A DNA stretch of 52,471 nt from an uncultured Porphyromonadaceae bacterium (GTDB taxonomy: Bacteria > Bacteroidota > Bacteroidia > Bacteroidales > Muribaculaceae): assembly GCA_947643665.1 (NCBI GenBank), contig CANRWW010000019.1:1-52471 (forward strand), read 5' to 3'. The notes beneath the pieces were generated by a model that saw nothing but the letters and a program-made list of their open reading frames with translations, was not told the DNA's origin and made no database searches. Positions 45,176 through 52,471 of this stretch are shown here, in pieces (position 1 is the stretch's first letter; each line of letters starts with the position of its first letter). The position numbers and the translations under genes were made by a program.

Positions 45176-46495
45176 ATGCGTAATAATATAGGCATTATCA
45201 TCCATAGGGAATTCGCAGAGCGTGTGGCAAAGAAAAGTTTCATAATCACCACATTGCTCATGCCGGTGCTTATGCTCCTGATGATGGCCGCCCCGGCACT
45301 TATAATGTCCGTCTCCACCCCTTCAGACAAACACCTTGCTGTAATTGATGAAAGCGGCGTAATGTTCGATCCCATAAAAGAGGGGGTGAAAAATATGGAA
45401 TACCTCACTTTAAGCCGCCAGACAGGGGCGCTGGACTCAATAATAGCAGACCGCAGCTACGACGGCGTGCTGTATATAGGGGCAGACGTGGTTGAAAATC
45501 CACGCAACACGTTCCTCTACTTCCATGACGCAGGTGGCATGGAGGTGGAAAACACTATCAACAGCATATTGAAACAGGAAATAGAAGACACACGCCTGCA
45601 GGCTTACAGCATAGAAAACCTGCCACAAATACTGGCTGAGATAGAAGCGGACGTGCATGTGTCCACCATCCGCATCAATGACAGCGGTGAGGAAGAGAAC
45701 ACCTCATCCACCATCTCCATGTTTATTGGAATGGCGATGACTTTCATCCTTTACATGTTCCTGCTCATGTACGGGCAGATGGTTATGACCTCCATTATAG
45801 AAGAAAAAAACAACCGCGTGCTCGAACTGGTGGTATCTTCCGTGAAACCCATACAACTTATGCTAGGGAAAATCCTAGGCGTAGGGCTGGTAGCCGTCCT
45901 GCAGGTTTTCATCTGGGGTGTGCTCATATGCCTGATGTCAGCTTTCGTAGCGCCCCTGCTGATGCCGGAGAGCATCACATCGCAAGTTGAGATGATGAAC
46001 TCAGGCGCGCTTGACGCAGCCTCAGACATAGATCCGGAGATGCTCCAGGCAATCGGCATGTTCACTTCGGTAAGCTATCTCGCCACTCTTTTCGGCTACA
46101 TACTGCTTTTCCTCATCGGAGGGTTCCTGTTCTACGCTTCGATATTCGCGGCAATAGGTTCGGCCGTTGACAACATACAGGATGCATCCCAGCTCCAGTC
46201 ATTCGCCATAATACCGATAATAATCGCACTGGTATTTTCCATGAGCGTTGCCACCGACCCCAATACCACAGCGGCATTCTGGTTCTCAATGATACCTTTC
46301 ACATCACCTATGGTGATGCTGGCACGCATCCCGTTCGGTATCCCCCACTGGGAAATATGGGTATCTGCGGCCGTATTATACATATCCTTCATAATAATGG
46401 CTTGGATATCCGCTAAAATTTATAGGGTGGGAATATTCATGTATGGAAAAAAACCGACTGTCCGCGATCTCATAAGGTGGGCACGTTATAAATAA
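45176..46495 (+). CDS. ABC-2 type permease (NatB-like)
   Basis: The ATG at 45176 (MRNNIGIIIHREFAERV) is preferred over a TTG at 45164. The ~439-aa protein has a first membrane helix (FIITTLLMPVLMLLMMAAPAL), a large extracytoplasmic loop (about 50-185), and about five C-terminal helices including MFIGMAMTFILYMFLLMYG and the EEKNNRVLELVVSSVKP coupling helix typical of this family. It forms the membrane part of the exporter with the upstream ATPase. The substrate is unknown. Confidence 0.92.
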   Translation: MRNNIGIIIHREFAERVAKKSFIITTLLMPVLMLLMMAAPALIMSVSTPSDKHLAVIDESGVMFDPIKEGVKNMEYLTLSRQTGALDSIIADRSYDGVLYIGADVVENPRNTFLYFHDAGGMEVENTINSILKQEIEDTRLQAYSIENLPQILAEIEADVHVSTIRINDSGEEENTSSTISMFIGMAMTFILYMFLLMYGQMVMTSIIEEKNNRVLELVVSSVKPIQLMLGKILGVGLVAVLQVFIWGVLICLMSAFVAPLLMPESITSQVEMMNSGALDAASDIDPEMLQAIGMFTSVSYLATLFGYILLFLIGGFLFYASIFAAIGSAVDNIQDASQLQSFAIIPIIIALVFSMSVATDPNTTAAFWFSMIPFTSPMVMLARIPFGIPHWEIWVSAAVLYISFIIMAWISAKIYRVGIFMYGKKPTVRDLIRWARYK

Positions 46496-46527
46496 CACGC
46501 TGTTTATCGCTGTTCCGATTTTACAGA

Positions 46528-46596
46528 CAAACTGCCACCGCATGGTATGCTTTCGGGCTTTTTTGAGCGAAAGGGATGCCGAACGGTGGCAGTTTG
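46528..46596. terminator. Long hairpin after the ABC transporter operon
   Basis: CAAACTGCCACCG (46528-46540) pairs perfectly with 46584-46596, and the inside holds a near-perfect second stem (GGTATGCTTTCG with CGAAAGGGATGCC) around a T-rich loop. No T-run follows, so it may be a terminator of unusual form or an RNA-protecting structure. Confidence 0.7.
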
Positions 46597-46675
46597 GCGT
46601 ATAAGCGCTGACAATATGTTGTAGAACATAAAAAATTTCCTTACAATTTTTGATTGAAATCTCTTTTTAATTTTC

Positions 46676-46683
46676 TATCTTTG
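46676..46683 (+). promoter_or_regulatory. Promoter of gdhA
   Basis: TATCTTTG followed by C is a full -7 match. TTG at 46654-46656, 19 bases upstream, fits the -33 element. Transcription should start near 46690, leaving a leader of about 35 nt. Confidence 0.7.
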
Positions 46684-46724
46684 CCTCAAAGGAAACTGAC
46701 TACATAATTCATACAATCAAAGCT

Positions 46725-48062
46725 ATGGATGTAAATAATATCATGAACGCCCTTGAGGCAAAACACCCGGGCGAAAAAGAGTACCTGCAGGCAGTGCGCG
46801 AGGTGCTTCTCTCAGTTGGTGACGTATATAACCGCCACCCTGAATTTGAACGCAACAAAATAATCGAGCGTATGGTAGAGCCAGACCGCATCTTCACATT
46901 CCGCGTGACATGGCTTGACGACAAAGGTGAGGTACAGAACAACATCGGCTACCGCGTGCAGTTCAACAACGCCATCGGCCCGTACAAGGGAGGTATCCGC
47001 TTCCATGCATCCGTGAACCTGAGCATCCTCAAGTTCCTCGGCTTCGAACAGACATTCAAAAACGCTCTCACTACCCTCCCGATGGGTGGCGCCAAAGGCG
47101 GCTCGGACTTCTCCCCCCGCGGCAAGAGCGACCGCGAAATAATGCGTTTCTGCCAGGCGTTCATCCTTGAACTCTGGAAAAACCTCGGTCCTGACCGTGA
47201 TGTGCCCGCCGGCGATATCGGTGTAGGCGGTCGTGAGGTCGGCTACATGTTCGGCATGTACAAGAAACTTATGAATGAGCATACCGGCACATTCACCGGC
47301 AAGGGATTTGATTTCGGCGGCAGCCGCCTTCGTCCCGAAGCCACAGGTTTCGGCGCCCTCTACTTTGTAGAAAACATGCTCGCACGCATAAACGACAGCA
47401 TAAAAGGCAAGACAGTGGCCATCTCAGGCTTCGGAAACGTGGCATGGGGAGCAACTATCAAAGCCAACGAACTTGGCGCAAAGGTCGTAACGATCTCCGG
47501 CCCTGACGGCTATATCTATGATCCGGACGGTGTAAGCGGCGAGAAAATCAACTACATGCTTGAATTGCGTGCTTCCGGCGACGATATCGTGGCTCCTTAT
47601 GCCAAGAAATATCCCGGCTCCACATTCTTCCCCGGCAAGAAACCTTGGGAACAGAAGGTTGACATCGCACTACCATGCGCCACACAGAATGAGGTAAACG
47701 GTGAAGACGCACGCCAACTTGTAGCAAACGGCGTGAAACTCGTGGCGGAAGTATCCAACATGGGATGCACGCCTGAAGCCATTGACACCTTCATTGAGAA
47801 CAAGATCAATTATGCTCCTGGCAAAGCTGTAAACGCCGGCGGTGTGGCATGCTCAGGCCTTGAAATGACGCAAGACGCCGAGCATCTCCAGTGGAGTGCC
47901 GAAGAGGTGGATGCCAAACTGCATCAGATCATGGCTTCCATCCATGAGCAGTGCGTTGCCTACGGAGTTGAACCAGACGGATATCTCAACTACATGAAAG
48001 GCGCAAACATCGCCGGCTTCATGAAAGTTGCAACCGCAATGATGGAACAGGGTGTAATATAA
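46725..48062 (+). CDS. gdhA: NADP-type glutamate dehydrogenase
   Basis: A 445-aa enzyme, the usual length of hexameric bacterial glutamate dehydrogenases. Signatures include YKGGIRFHASVNLS and LPMGGAKGGSDF with the catalytic lysines, PAGDIGVGGREVGYMFG, and the Rossmann start AISGFGNVAWGA. It joins ammonia to 2-oxoglutarate to make glutamate, the main ammonia-assimilating step in Bacteroides at high ammonia. NADP preference is inferred from similarity to the GdhA class. It has its own promoter and terminator. Confidence 0.97.
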   Translation: MDVNNIMNALEAKHPGEKEYLQAVREVLLSVGDVYNRHPEFERNKIIERMVEPDRIFTFRVTWLDDKGEVQNNIGYRVQFNNAIGPYKGGIRFHASVNLSILKFLGFEQTFKNALTTLPMGGAKGGSDFSPRGKSDREIMRFCQAFILELWKNLGPDRDVPAGDIGVGGREVGYMFGMYKKLMNEHTGTFTGKGFDFGGSRLRPEATGFGALYFVENMLARINDSIKGKTVAISGFGNVAWGATIKANELGAKVVTISGPDGYIYDPDGVSGEKINYMLELRASGDDIVAPYAKKYPGSTFFPGKKPWEQKVDIALPCATQNEVNGEDARQLVANGVKLVAEVSNMGCTPEAIDTFIENKINYAPGKAVNAGGVACSGLEMTQDAEHLQWSAEEVDAKLHQIMASIHEQCVAYGVEPDGYLNYMKGANIAGFMKVATAMMEQGVI

Positions 48063-48127
48063 TCCTACAGAACTTTCATCAAACAACCATACACGATGGT
48101 GTGTCATAATGGCCCATCTAGGTCGTC

Positions 48128-48183
48128 GCCTGAGGGATTCGGGTTCGGTCATTGACCGCAGTCAACTCCCGTCACCCTCAGGC
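48128..48183. ncRNA. Nested structured element downstream of gdhA
   Basis: GCCTGAGGG (48128-48136) pairs with CCCTCAGGC (48175-48183). Inside, CGGG (48140-48143) pairs with CCCG (48168-48171), and CGGTC (48146-48150) with GACCG (48154-48158). Three nested stems over 56 bases in a non-coding gap suggest a folded RNA in the gdhA 3' region, or a small RNA on either strand. No known family was recognised and no promoter of its own was found. Confidence 0.45.
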
Positions 48184-48238
48184 TCCTACCATCCGGAACC
48201 ATTCTGACAGCACCCTCGCCATCAGGACAGAAACAAGT

Positions 48239-48280
48239 CGGCGTGTCAAATTTATGAATTTTGACACGCCGTCTTTTTAT
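48239..48280 (+). terminator. gdhA terminator
   Basis: CGGCGTGTCAAA (48239-48250) pairs with TTTGACACGCCG (48260-48271), followed by TCTTTTTAT. It sits just upstream of the promoter of the Fur-family gene. Confidence 0.9.
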
Positions 48281-48311
48281 CAGCTTGCTTGGCAATTGAT
48301 GCGGAAATGCG

Positions 48312-48319
48312 TATCTTTG
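48312..48319 (+). promoter_or_regulatory. Promoter of the Fur-family regulator
   Basis: TATCTTTG followed by C is a full -7 box, and TTG at 48289-48291 lies 20 bases upstream, the expected -33 spacing. Transcription should start near 48326, only about 8 bases before the ATG at 48334. Confidence 0.7.
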
Positions 48320-48333
48320 CCGAAGCAACGGCT

Positions 48334-48813
48334 ATGAAGGACGACAAAGTGCTAAATCCAGCCCGCACGGCGCTTTCGCAATATCTCAAAGAAAAAAAGA
48401 TGAGGCGGACCCCCGAGCGATTTGCCATTCTGGAAAAAGTATTTTCCACGGATGCGCATTTTTATGTAGACGCACTTCACGAAGCTCTTGACATGGAGGG
48501 ATACCATGTAAGCCTTTCGACAGTCTATTCAACCGTGCAACTCTTCCTGGAAGCCGGATTAGTGCGGCGCCACCAGTTCGGAAACCAGCCGGCACAATAC
48601 GAACGTGTGCTGCAGGGCATGACCGAGAACCACCACCATCTGGTGTGTACCGCATGCGGCAGGGTACGTCCGGTAAAAGATCCTGACCTTGCCGAGCGCA
48701 TAAGCGGCCTGCGCTATCCCACATTCCGCACCGAATTCTTCTCACTCTACGTGTATGGCCTCTGCTCACGCTGCCAAAAACGGATGAGGAGAAACAAAGA
48801 GAACAAGAAATAA
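48334..48813 (+). CDS. Fur-family metal-responsive regulator
   Basis: The start at 48334 (MKDDKVLNPARTALSQYL) is chosen because a full promoter lies inside the longer frame that begins at 48289. The 159-aa protein has the Fur winged helix (RRTPERFAILEKVF, HVSLSTVYSTVQLFLEAGLV), the metal-site motif ENHHHLVCTACG, and a second CxxC (LCSRCQKR) for structural zinc. It could sense iron, zinc or peroxide; the subtype cannot be fixed by eye. It is encoded upstream of purA, perhaps co-transcribed (146-base gap). Confidence 0.92.
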   Translation: MKDDKVLNPARTALSQYLKEKKMRRTPERFAILEKVFSTDAHFYVDALHEALDMEGYHVSLSTVYSTVQLFLEAGLVRRHQFGNQPAQYERVLQGMTENHHHLVCTACGRVRPVKDPDLAERISGLRYPTFRTEFFSLYVYGLCSRCQKRMRRNKENKK

Positions 48814-48958
48814 AGACATCAAAGGATAGAAACCAGAGTATTAGAAAACCAAGCAGCCTCCCCCCAGCATCGGGCACCTGCTTAATAGTATCGATTCTTC
48901 CGATATCCCTAACACCTCCGGTTCTACCTGCCAAAACAAAGATACAAACTGAGAAGAA

Positions 48959-50230
48959 ATGAAAGTTGACGTTTTGCTCGGCCTCCAGTGGGGCGACGAG
49001 GGTAAAGGAAAAGTTGTGGATGTGCTCACACCGCGATACGACGTTGTGGCCCGCTTTCAGGGAGGTCCCAATGCCGGCCACACTCTGGAGTTCGACGGCA
49101 AAAAGTATGTGCTCCGATCCATCCCCTCAGGAGTATTCCAGAACGAAAAGACCAATCTTATCGGCAATGGAGTTGTGCTTGATCCGGTTCTCTTCATGGA
49201 AGAAGCGGAAGCACTATGCAATGGCGGAATAGACCTTAAACGCACGTTGAAACTCTCAAAAAAAACCCACCTTATACTTCCCACCCACCGACTGCTTGAC
49301 GCAGCCAACGAGCGCGCAAAAGGAGATGCAAAAATAGGCACCACCGGGAAAGGTATCGGCCCGACATATACCGACAAAATTGCCCGCAACGGCGTGCGCC
49401 TGGGAGACATATACGATAATTTCCCTGAAAAATACGGTATGGCACGCCAGCGCCATCTAGACCGCCTTGCACAACTGGGAGCGACCCCCGACGCCGACGA
49501 TCTTAAAAACCTTGAGGAAAAATGGATGAAAGCAGTCGAATACCTCAAGGAATACGAAATAGTAGACGGGGAATTTCTGGTAAACGACGCCCTTGCCGCC
49601 GGACAAAGCGTGCTCTGCGAAGGAGCGCAAGGCACTATGCTTGACGTGGACTTCGGCTCATACCCGTTTGTCACCTCTTCCAATACAGTAACAGCCGGAG
49701 CATGCACAGGCCTGGGAATCGCCCCGAACAAAATAGGCGATGTATTCGGCATTTTCAAAGCATACTGCACACGTGTGGGCAGCGGCCCGTTCCCTACAGA
49801 GCTTTTTGACGAGACCGGAAAACGCATACGCGACCTCGGCCACGAATACGGCGCTGTCACAGGCCGCGAACGCCGTTGCGGCTGGATAGACCTTGTCGCG
49901 CTGCGATATGCCATAATGATCAACGGGGTGACCAAACTCATAATGATGAAAAGCGATGTGCTTGATGACTTCCCTGTAATAAAGGCTTGTACGGCATACC
50001 GTGTCAACGGCGAACTCACCGACCGCTTCCCATTCAGCATTGACAGCGACAAGGTAGAACCTGTGTATGTGGAACTTCCAGGCTGGCAGACTCCTATGTC
50101 GGGCATGACAAGCGAGAAAGAGTTTCCCAAGGAATTCAATGACTATATCGCTTTCCTTGAAAAAGAGCTTGCCACACCGATAGCGATCGTATCCGTAGGC
50201 CCGGACCGCACACAGACCATCGAACGGTAA
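48959..50230 (+). CDS. purA: Adenylosuccinate synthetase
   Basis: A 423-aa enzyme of standard length. The start carries VDVLLGLQWGDEGKGKVVD, where the GDEGKGK loop binds GTP, followed by GGPNAGHT. Further signatures are GTTGKGIGPTYTDKIARNG and GAQGTMLDVDFGSYPFVTSS. It joins IMP and aspartate using GTP, the first committed step to AMP. It follows the Fur-family gene and ends at a strong terminator. Confidence 0.97.
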   Translation: MKVDVLLGLQWGDEGKGKVVDVLTPRYDVVARFQGGPNAGHTLEFDGKKYVLRSIPSGVFQNEKTNLIGNGVVLDPVLFMEEAEALCNGGIDLKRTLKLSKKTHLILPTHRLLDAANERAKGDAKIGTTGKGIGPTYTDKIARNGVRLGDIYDNFPEKYGMARQRHLDRLAQLGATPDADDLKNLEEKWMKAVEYLKEYEIVDGEFLVNDALAAGQSVLCEGAQGTMLDVDFGSYPFVTSSNTVTAGACTGLGIAPNKIGDVFGIFKAYCTRVGSGPFPTELFDETGKRIRDLGHEYGAVTGRERRCGWIDLVALRYAIMINGVTKLIMMKSDVLDDFPVIKACTAYRVNGELTDRFPFSIDSDKVEPVYVELPGWQTPMSGMTSEKEFPKEFNDYIAFLEKELATPIAIVSVGPDRTQTIER

Positions 50231-50250
50231 AAACCACTCTGAAAAAACAT

Positions 50251-50294
50251 ACACGGACACCTCCTGGGCAGCTGCCGGAGGTGTCCGTGTTTTA
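50251..50294 (+). terminator. purA terminator
   Basis: ACACGGACACCTCC (50251-50264) pairs perfectly with GGAGGTGTCCGTGT (50277-50290), followed by TTT. Confidence 0.9.
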
Positions 50295-50389
50295 CATAGG
50301 ATTCCTTAAATAGGTTCGCCGCATATGGTTTATTAGGTTACATTGTGTTAAAAGCGCCTTTAAATAGCTCCTTATAACAAAAAAATTAG

Positions 50390-50397
50390 TAATTTTG
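50390..50397 (+). promoter_or_regulatory. Possible -7 box of the oxidoreductase-tatA operon
   Basis: TAATTTTG matches TAnnTTTG, about 110 bases upstream of the first gene. No good -33 element was found. Confidence 0.45.
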
Positions 50398-50506
50398 GAA
50401 ATTGAGAGGATATGCATTTGACTGCACTCTTATATTAACATTCTTTTTATCTAATAACCATTATTTTCAATACCACGGCATCAAATAATGCTGTGCAAAG
50501 ATTAGG

Positions 50507-51586
50507 ATGAACGTTATAAAGGTTGGCATCATCGGATTAGGCCGCATGGGAGGCTTCTATCTCAATGAATTCCTGAAGAACAAAAGATGGGAAGTCACCA
50601 CCATATGCGAACTTGACACCGACCGGCATGAAAGCATAGCCAAACGTGTGCCGGATGCACGCATCGTCACCGACGAAGACATCATTTTCAACGATCCAGA
50701 AATTCAGGTAGTAGTACTGGCCGCCCTTGCGGATTCACGTCCAGCCCAGATTCAAAAAGCTGTAGCTGCCCGTAAGCATATAATAGCAGAAAAACCGATT
50801 GCCGACACACCCGCCAATGAATGGCGCGCCGTTGAAGCGGTAGAGTCTGCGCCCATAATCTCTGCGGTAAATCTATATATCCGCAATTCCTGGTACCTCA
50901 AGACCATTGACGATTGCATATCTTCGGGCGAATTGGGTGAGCTTGCCATCATACGCATATGCCATATGACACCAGGCCTCTCTCCCGGAGAGGGACATGA
51001 AGCGGAAGGCCCGGCGTTCCACGACTGCGGCATGCACTATGTGGATGTGGCCCGCTGGCTTGCCCATTCGGAATACAAGACATGCCGTGCACAGGCAGTG
51101 CGCATGTGGGCATATAAAGATCCCTGGTGGCTCCAGTGCCAGGGAACCTTCCACAACGGTGTGGTATACGACATAACCCAAGGCCATGTCTACGGACAGT
51201 TGTCCGATATACAGACCCACAATTCATATATTGACATCATCGGCTCCAAAGGTATCATGCGCATGACCCATGATTTCAAGACCGCAGTGGTGGAAATACA
51301 TGGAGTGACAAGGACAGAGCGTATCGAAAAGCCCTACGGGGGCAAAAATATCGGATCCCTTATTGAAATAATGGCAGACTCCATAGAGAGCGGGATAGCA
51401 GACAAACGTTTGCCCTCGTTCAGGGATTCAGCCATTGCGTCGGAGTTCGCATGGCACTGCCTTAAAGATGCCGCCACCCACGACATGCCAGTAAAAGGCA
51501 CAACGGAAGAACTTGAGCAGATACATATCCGCCGCCGTACAATGACAGACGGATACGGGCTATTGAACAAACAGACATACCGTTGA
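50507..51586 (+). CDS. Gfo/Idh/MocA-family oxidoreductase, cytoplasmic
   Basis: A 359-aa protein with the NAD(P)-binding start VGIIGLGRMGGFYL, the AEKPIAD motif of the family (about residue 94), and HDCGMHYVDVARW in the catalytic region. There is no signal peptide, so it works in the cytoplasm. The family oxidises or reduces sugars, inositols and related compounds; the substrate is unknown. It opens a cluster with tatA (60 bases on) and a second, Tat-exported member of the same family, which suggests a linked two-compartment pathway. Confidence 0.9.
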   Translation: MNVIKVGIIGLGRMGGFYLNEFLKNKRWEVTTICELDTDRHESIAKRVPDARIVTDEDIIFNDPEIQVVVLAALADSRPAQIQKAVAARKHIIAEKPIADTPANEWRAVEAVESAPIISAVNLYIRNSWYLKTIDDCISSGELGELAIIRICHMTPGLSPGEGHEAEGPAFHDCGMHYVDVARWLAHSEYKTCRAQAVRMWAYKDPWWLQCQGTFHNGVVYDITQGHVYGQLSDIQTHNSYIDIIGSKGIMRMTHDFKTAVVEIHGVTRTERIEKPYGGKNIGSLIEIMADSIESGIADKRLPSFRDSAIASEFAWHCLKDAATHDMPVKGTTEELEQIHIRRRTMTDGYGLLNKQTYR

Positions 51587-51646
51587 CCTTTAACTTCCCA
51601 CTTGAAATAAATCAATTTGTAACTCAAACAATATACAATTATAATT

Positions 51647-51853
51647 ATGACAAATCCGCTTCTGTTTCTCGGCAACTTCGGTGCCGGCGAACTTGTAGTT
51701 ATATGCCTGATAGTGCTTCTCCTTTTCGGTGGCAAAAAGATACCCGAACTGATGAGAGGCATCGGCAAGGGTGTGCGCTCATTCAAGGAGGGCATAAACA
51801 ACATTGAAAAAGACATAGAAGGCGCAGGCAATCCGGAAGACAACAATAAATAA
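51647..51853 (+). CDS. tatA: Twin-arginine translocase subunit TatA/TatE
   Basis: A 68-aa protein with a short N-terminal membrane helix (GAGELVVICLIVLLLFGG), the conserved hinge FGGKKIPEL, and an amphipathic helix (MRGIGKGVRSFKEGI) before an acidic tail, the standard TatA layout. TatA forms the pore through which folded proteins with twin-arginine signals cross the inner membrane. The next gene, 47 bases downstream, encodes such a substrate. TatC is not in this window. Confidence 0.95.
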   Translation: MTNPLLFLGNFGAGELVVICLIVLLLFGGKKIPELMRGIGKGVRSFKEGINNIEKDIEGAGNPEDNNK

Positions 51854-51900
51854 AACAAACTATAATAAACTATCATTTTCACCTTAAAGAACTAAACCAT

Positions 51901-52471
51901 ATGTCAGGAGATATCTCAAGAAGACAGTTCCTCAAGTCCGGCGCCACTGCCGCGATCGGTCTTGCAGTGGTTCCTAACACAGTGCTAGGCAAGAGCTTCG
52001 GTCACACTGCACCAAGCGACAAACTAAATATTGCCGTTGTCGGCATAGGCGGCATCGGGCACTCAAACATCAACGCCGTAAAGGAGACCGAAAACATCGT
52101 CGCCCTTTGTGATGTAAACTGGGATTATGCCAAAGACGTATTTGATGAATTCCCGAAAGCAAAACGCTACTGGGACTATCGCAAGATGCTGGAAGAAATG
52201 GGCAAAGACATCGATGCGGTTATCGTTGCCACCCCCGACCATACACATGCCATCATCGCCGCCGACGCAATGACAAATGGCAAGCACGTGTATGTGCAGA
52301 AACCGCTTACCCACTCCGTTTACGAGTCACGCCTGCTCACTAAACTAGCAAAAACCACCGGAGTTGCAACCCAGATGGGCAACCAGGGTGCATCATGGGA
52401 AGGCACAAACCTTGTATGCGATTGGATCTGGAACGGCGAGATCGGTGATGTGACAAAAGTTGAATGTGCCA
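51901..52471 (+). CDS. Tat-exported Gfo/Idh/MocA-family oxidoreductase, 3' end outside window
   Basis: The frame opens at 51901 and runs off the window after about 190 codons. The N terminus SRRQFLKSGATAAIGLAVV is a clear twin-arginine signal, so the protein should be folded with cofactor in the cytoplasm and exported through Tat. The mature part starts with the nucleotide-binding motif LNIAVVGIGGIGHSNI and has the family motifs VIVATPDHTHA and VQKPLTHS. Exported MocA-type enzymes with Tat signals are common in Bacteroidetes and often act on sugars. It is adjacent to tatA and a cytoplasmic relative. Confidence 0.92.
   Translation, partial: MSGDISRRQFLKSGATAAIGLAVVPNTVLGKSFGHTAPSDKLNIAVVGIGGIGHSNINAVKETENIVALCDVNWDYAKDVFDEFPKAKRYWDYRKMLEEMGKDIDAVIVATPDHTHAIIAADAMTNGKHVYVQKPLTHSVYESRLLTKLAKTTGVATQMGNQGASWEGTNLVCDWIWNGEIGDVTKVECA

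Noticed and set aside
49057-50139. A 360-codon minus-strand frame opposite purA
   Set aside because: It is the complement of a strongly conserved enzyme and its Ser/Arg-rich translation shows no domain.

Overview
The window looks like chromosomal DNA of a gut-type Bacteroidales bacterium, most plausibly Muribaculaceae or a near relative. This rests on several signs: secreted giants with C-terminal type IX secretion (T9SS) sorting tails, BspA-type leucine-rich repeats, a one-protein hybrid two-component regulator ending in an AraC domain, Bacteroides-type metabolic genes, and repeated Bacteroidetes -7 promoter boxes (TAnnTTTG) instead of sigma70 boxes. No database search was possible, so the family placement is inference.

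Region 1 (1-16834) is a surface-protein region. Three minus-strand genes (1369 aa, 2747 aa, and a partial InlB-repeat protein), each 11 nt from the next, form an operon read leftwards from 13580. A 938-aa T9SS adhesin-like gene is read rightwards from 14018. The 437-bp gap between them holds the most exciting feature: exact 18-bp inverted repeats (13638-13655 and 13843-13860) enclosing 187 bp that carries the only clear promoter box of the gap. This box now points at the 938-aa gene. It is the layout of a phase-variable invertible promoter, and here flipping would hand the promoter from one set of surface proteins to the other. A pair of operators is the main alternative reading.

Region 2 (16851-24147) holds a CusBAC/CzcCBA-type metal efflux operon (minus) and rmuC (plus). 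Region 3 (about 24150-28280) is an AT-rich island: a small secreted ORF, a Dam-like DNA adenine methyltransferase overlapping an AlwI-family restriction endonuclease, and a tyrosine integrase remnant that is both interrupted by an in-frame amber codon and truncated. It abuts a 5'-truncated BspA/T9SS gene, so the island probably arrived by transfer and damaged a resident surface gene.

Region 4 (28982-36428) is mutS2, an HdeD-family membrane protein, a Trp/Gly/Tyr-rich secreted protein, a FadL/OmpP1-family porin and Fe-type superoxide dismutase. Region 5 (36513-41699) is a compact sugar locus: a hybrid two-component regulator with a sugar-binding sensor, a sugar MFS permease and a PfkB-type fructokinase, resembling the regulatory and uptake core of the B. 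thetaiotaomicron fructan locus without polysaccharide-degrading genes.

Region 6 (41711-52471) is mainly housekeeping: a small winged-helix protein, rsgA, an NlpC/P60 lipoprotein, an ABC exporter pair, gdhA, a Fur-family regulator, purA, and an oxidoreductase / tatA / Tat-exported oxidoreductase cluster that runs off the end. Many intergenic spaces carry strong hairpin terminators, and a nested structured element lies downstream of gdhA. No tRNA, rRNA, CRISPR array or intact insertion sequence was seen.
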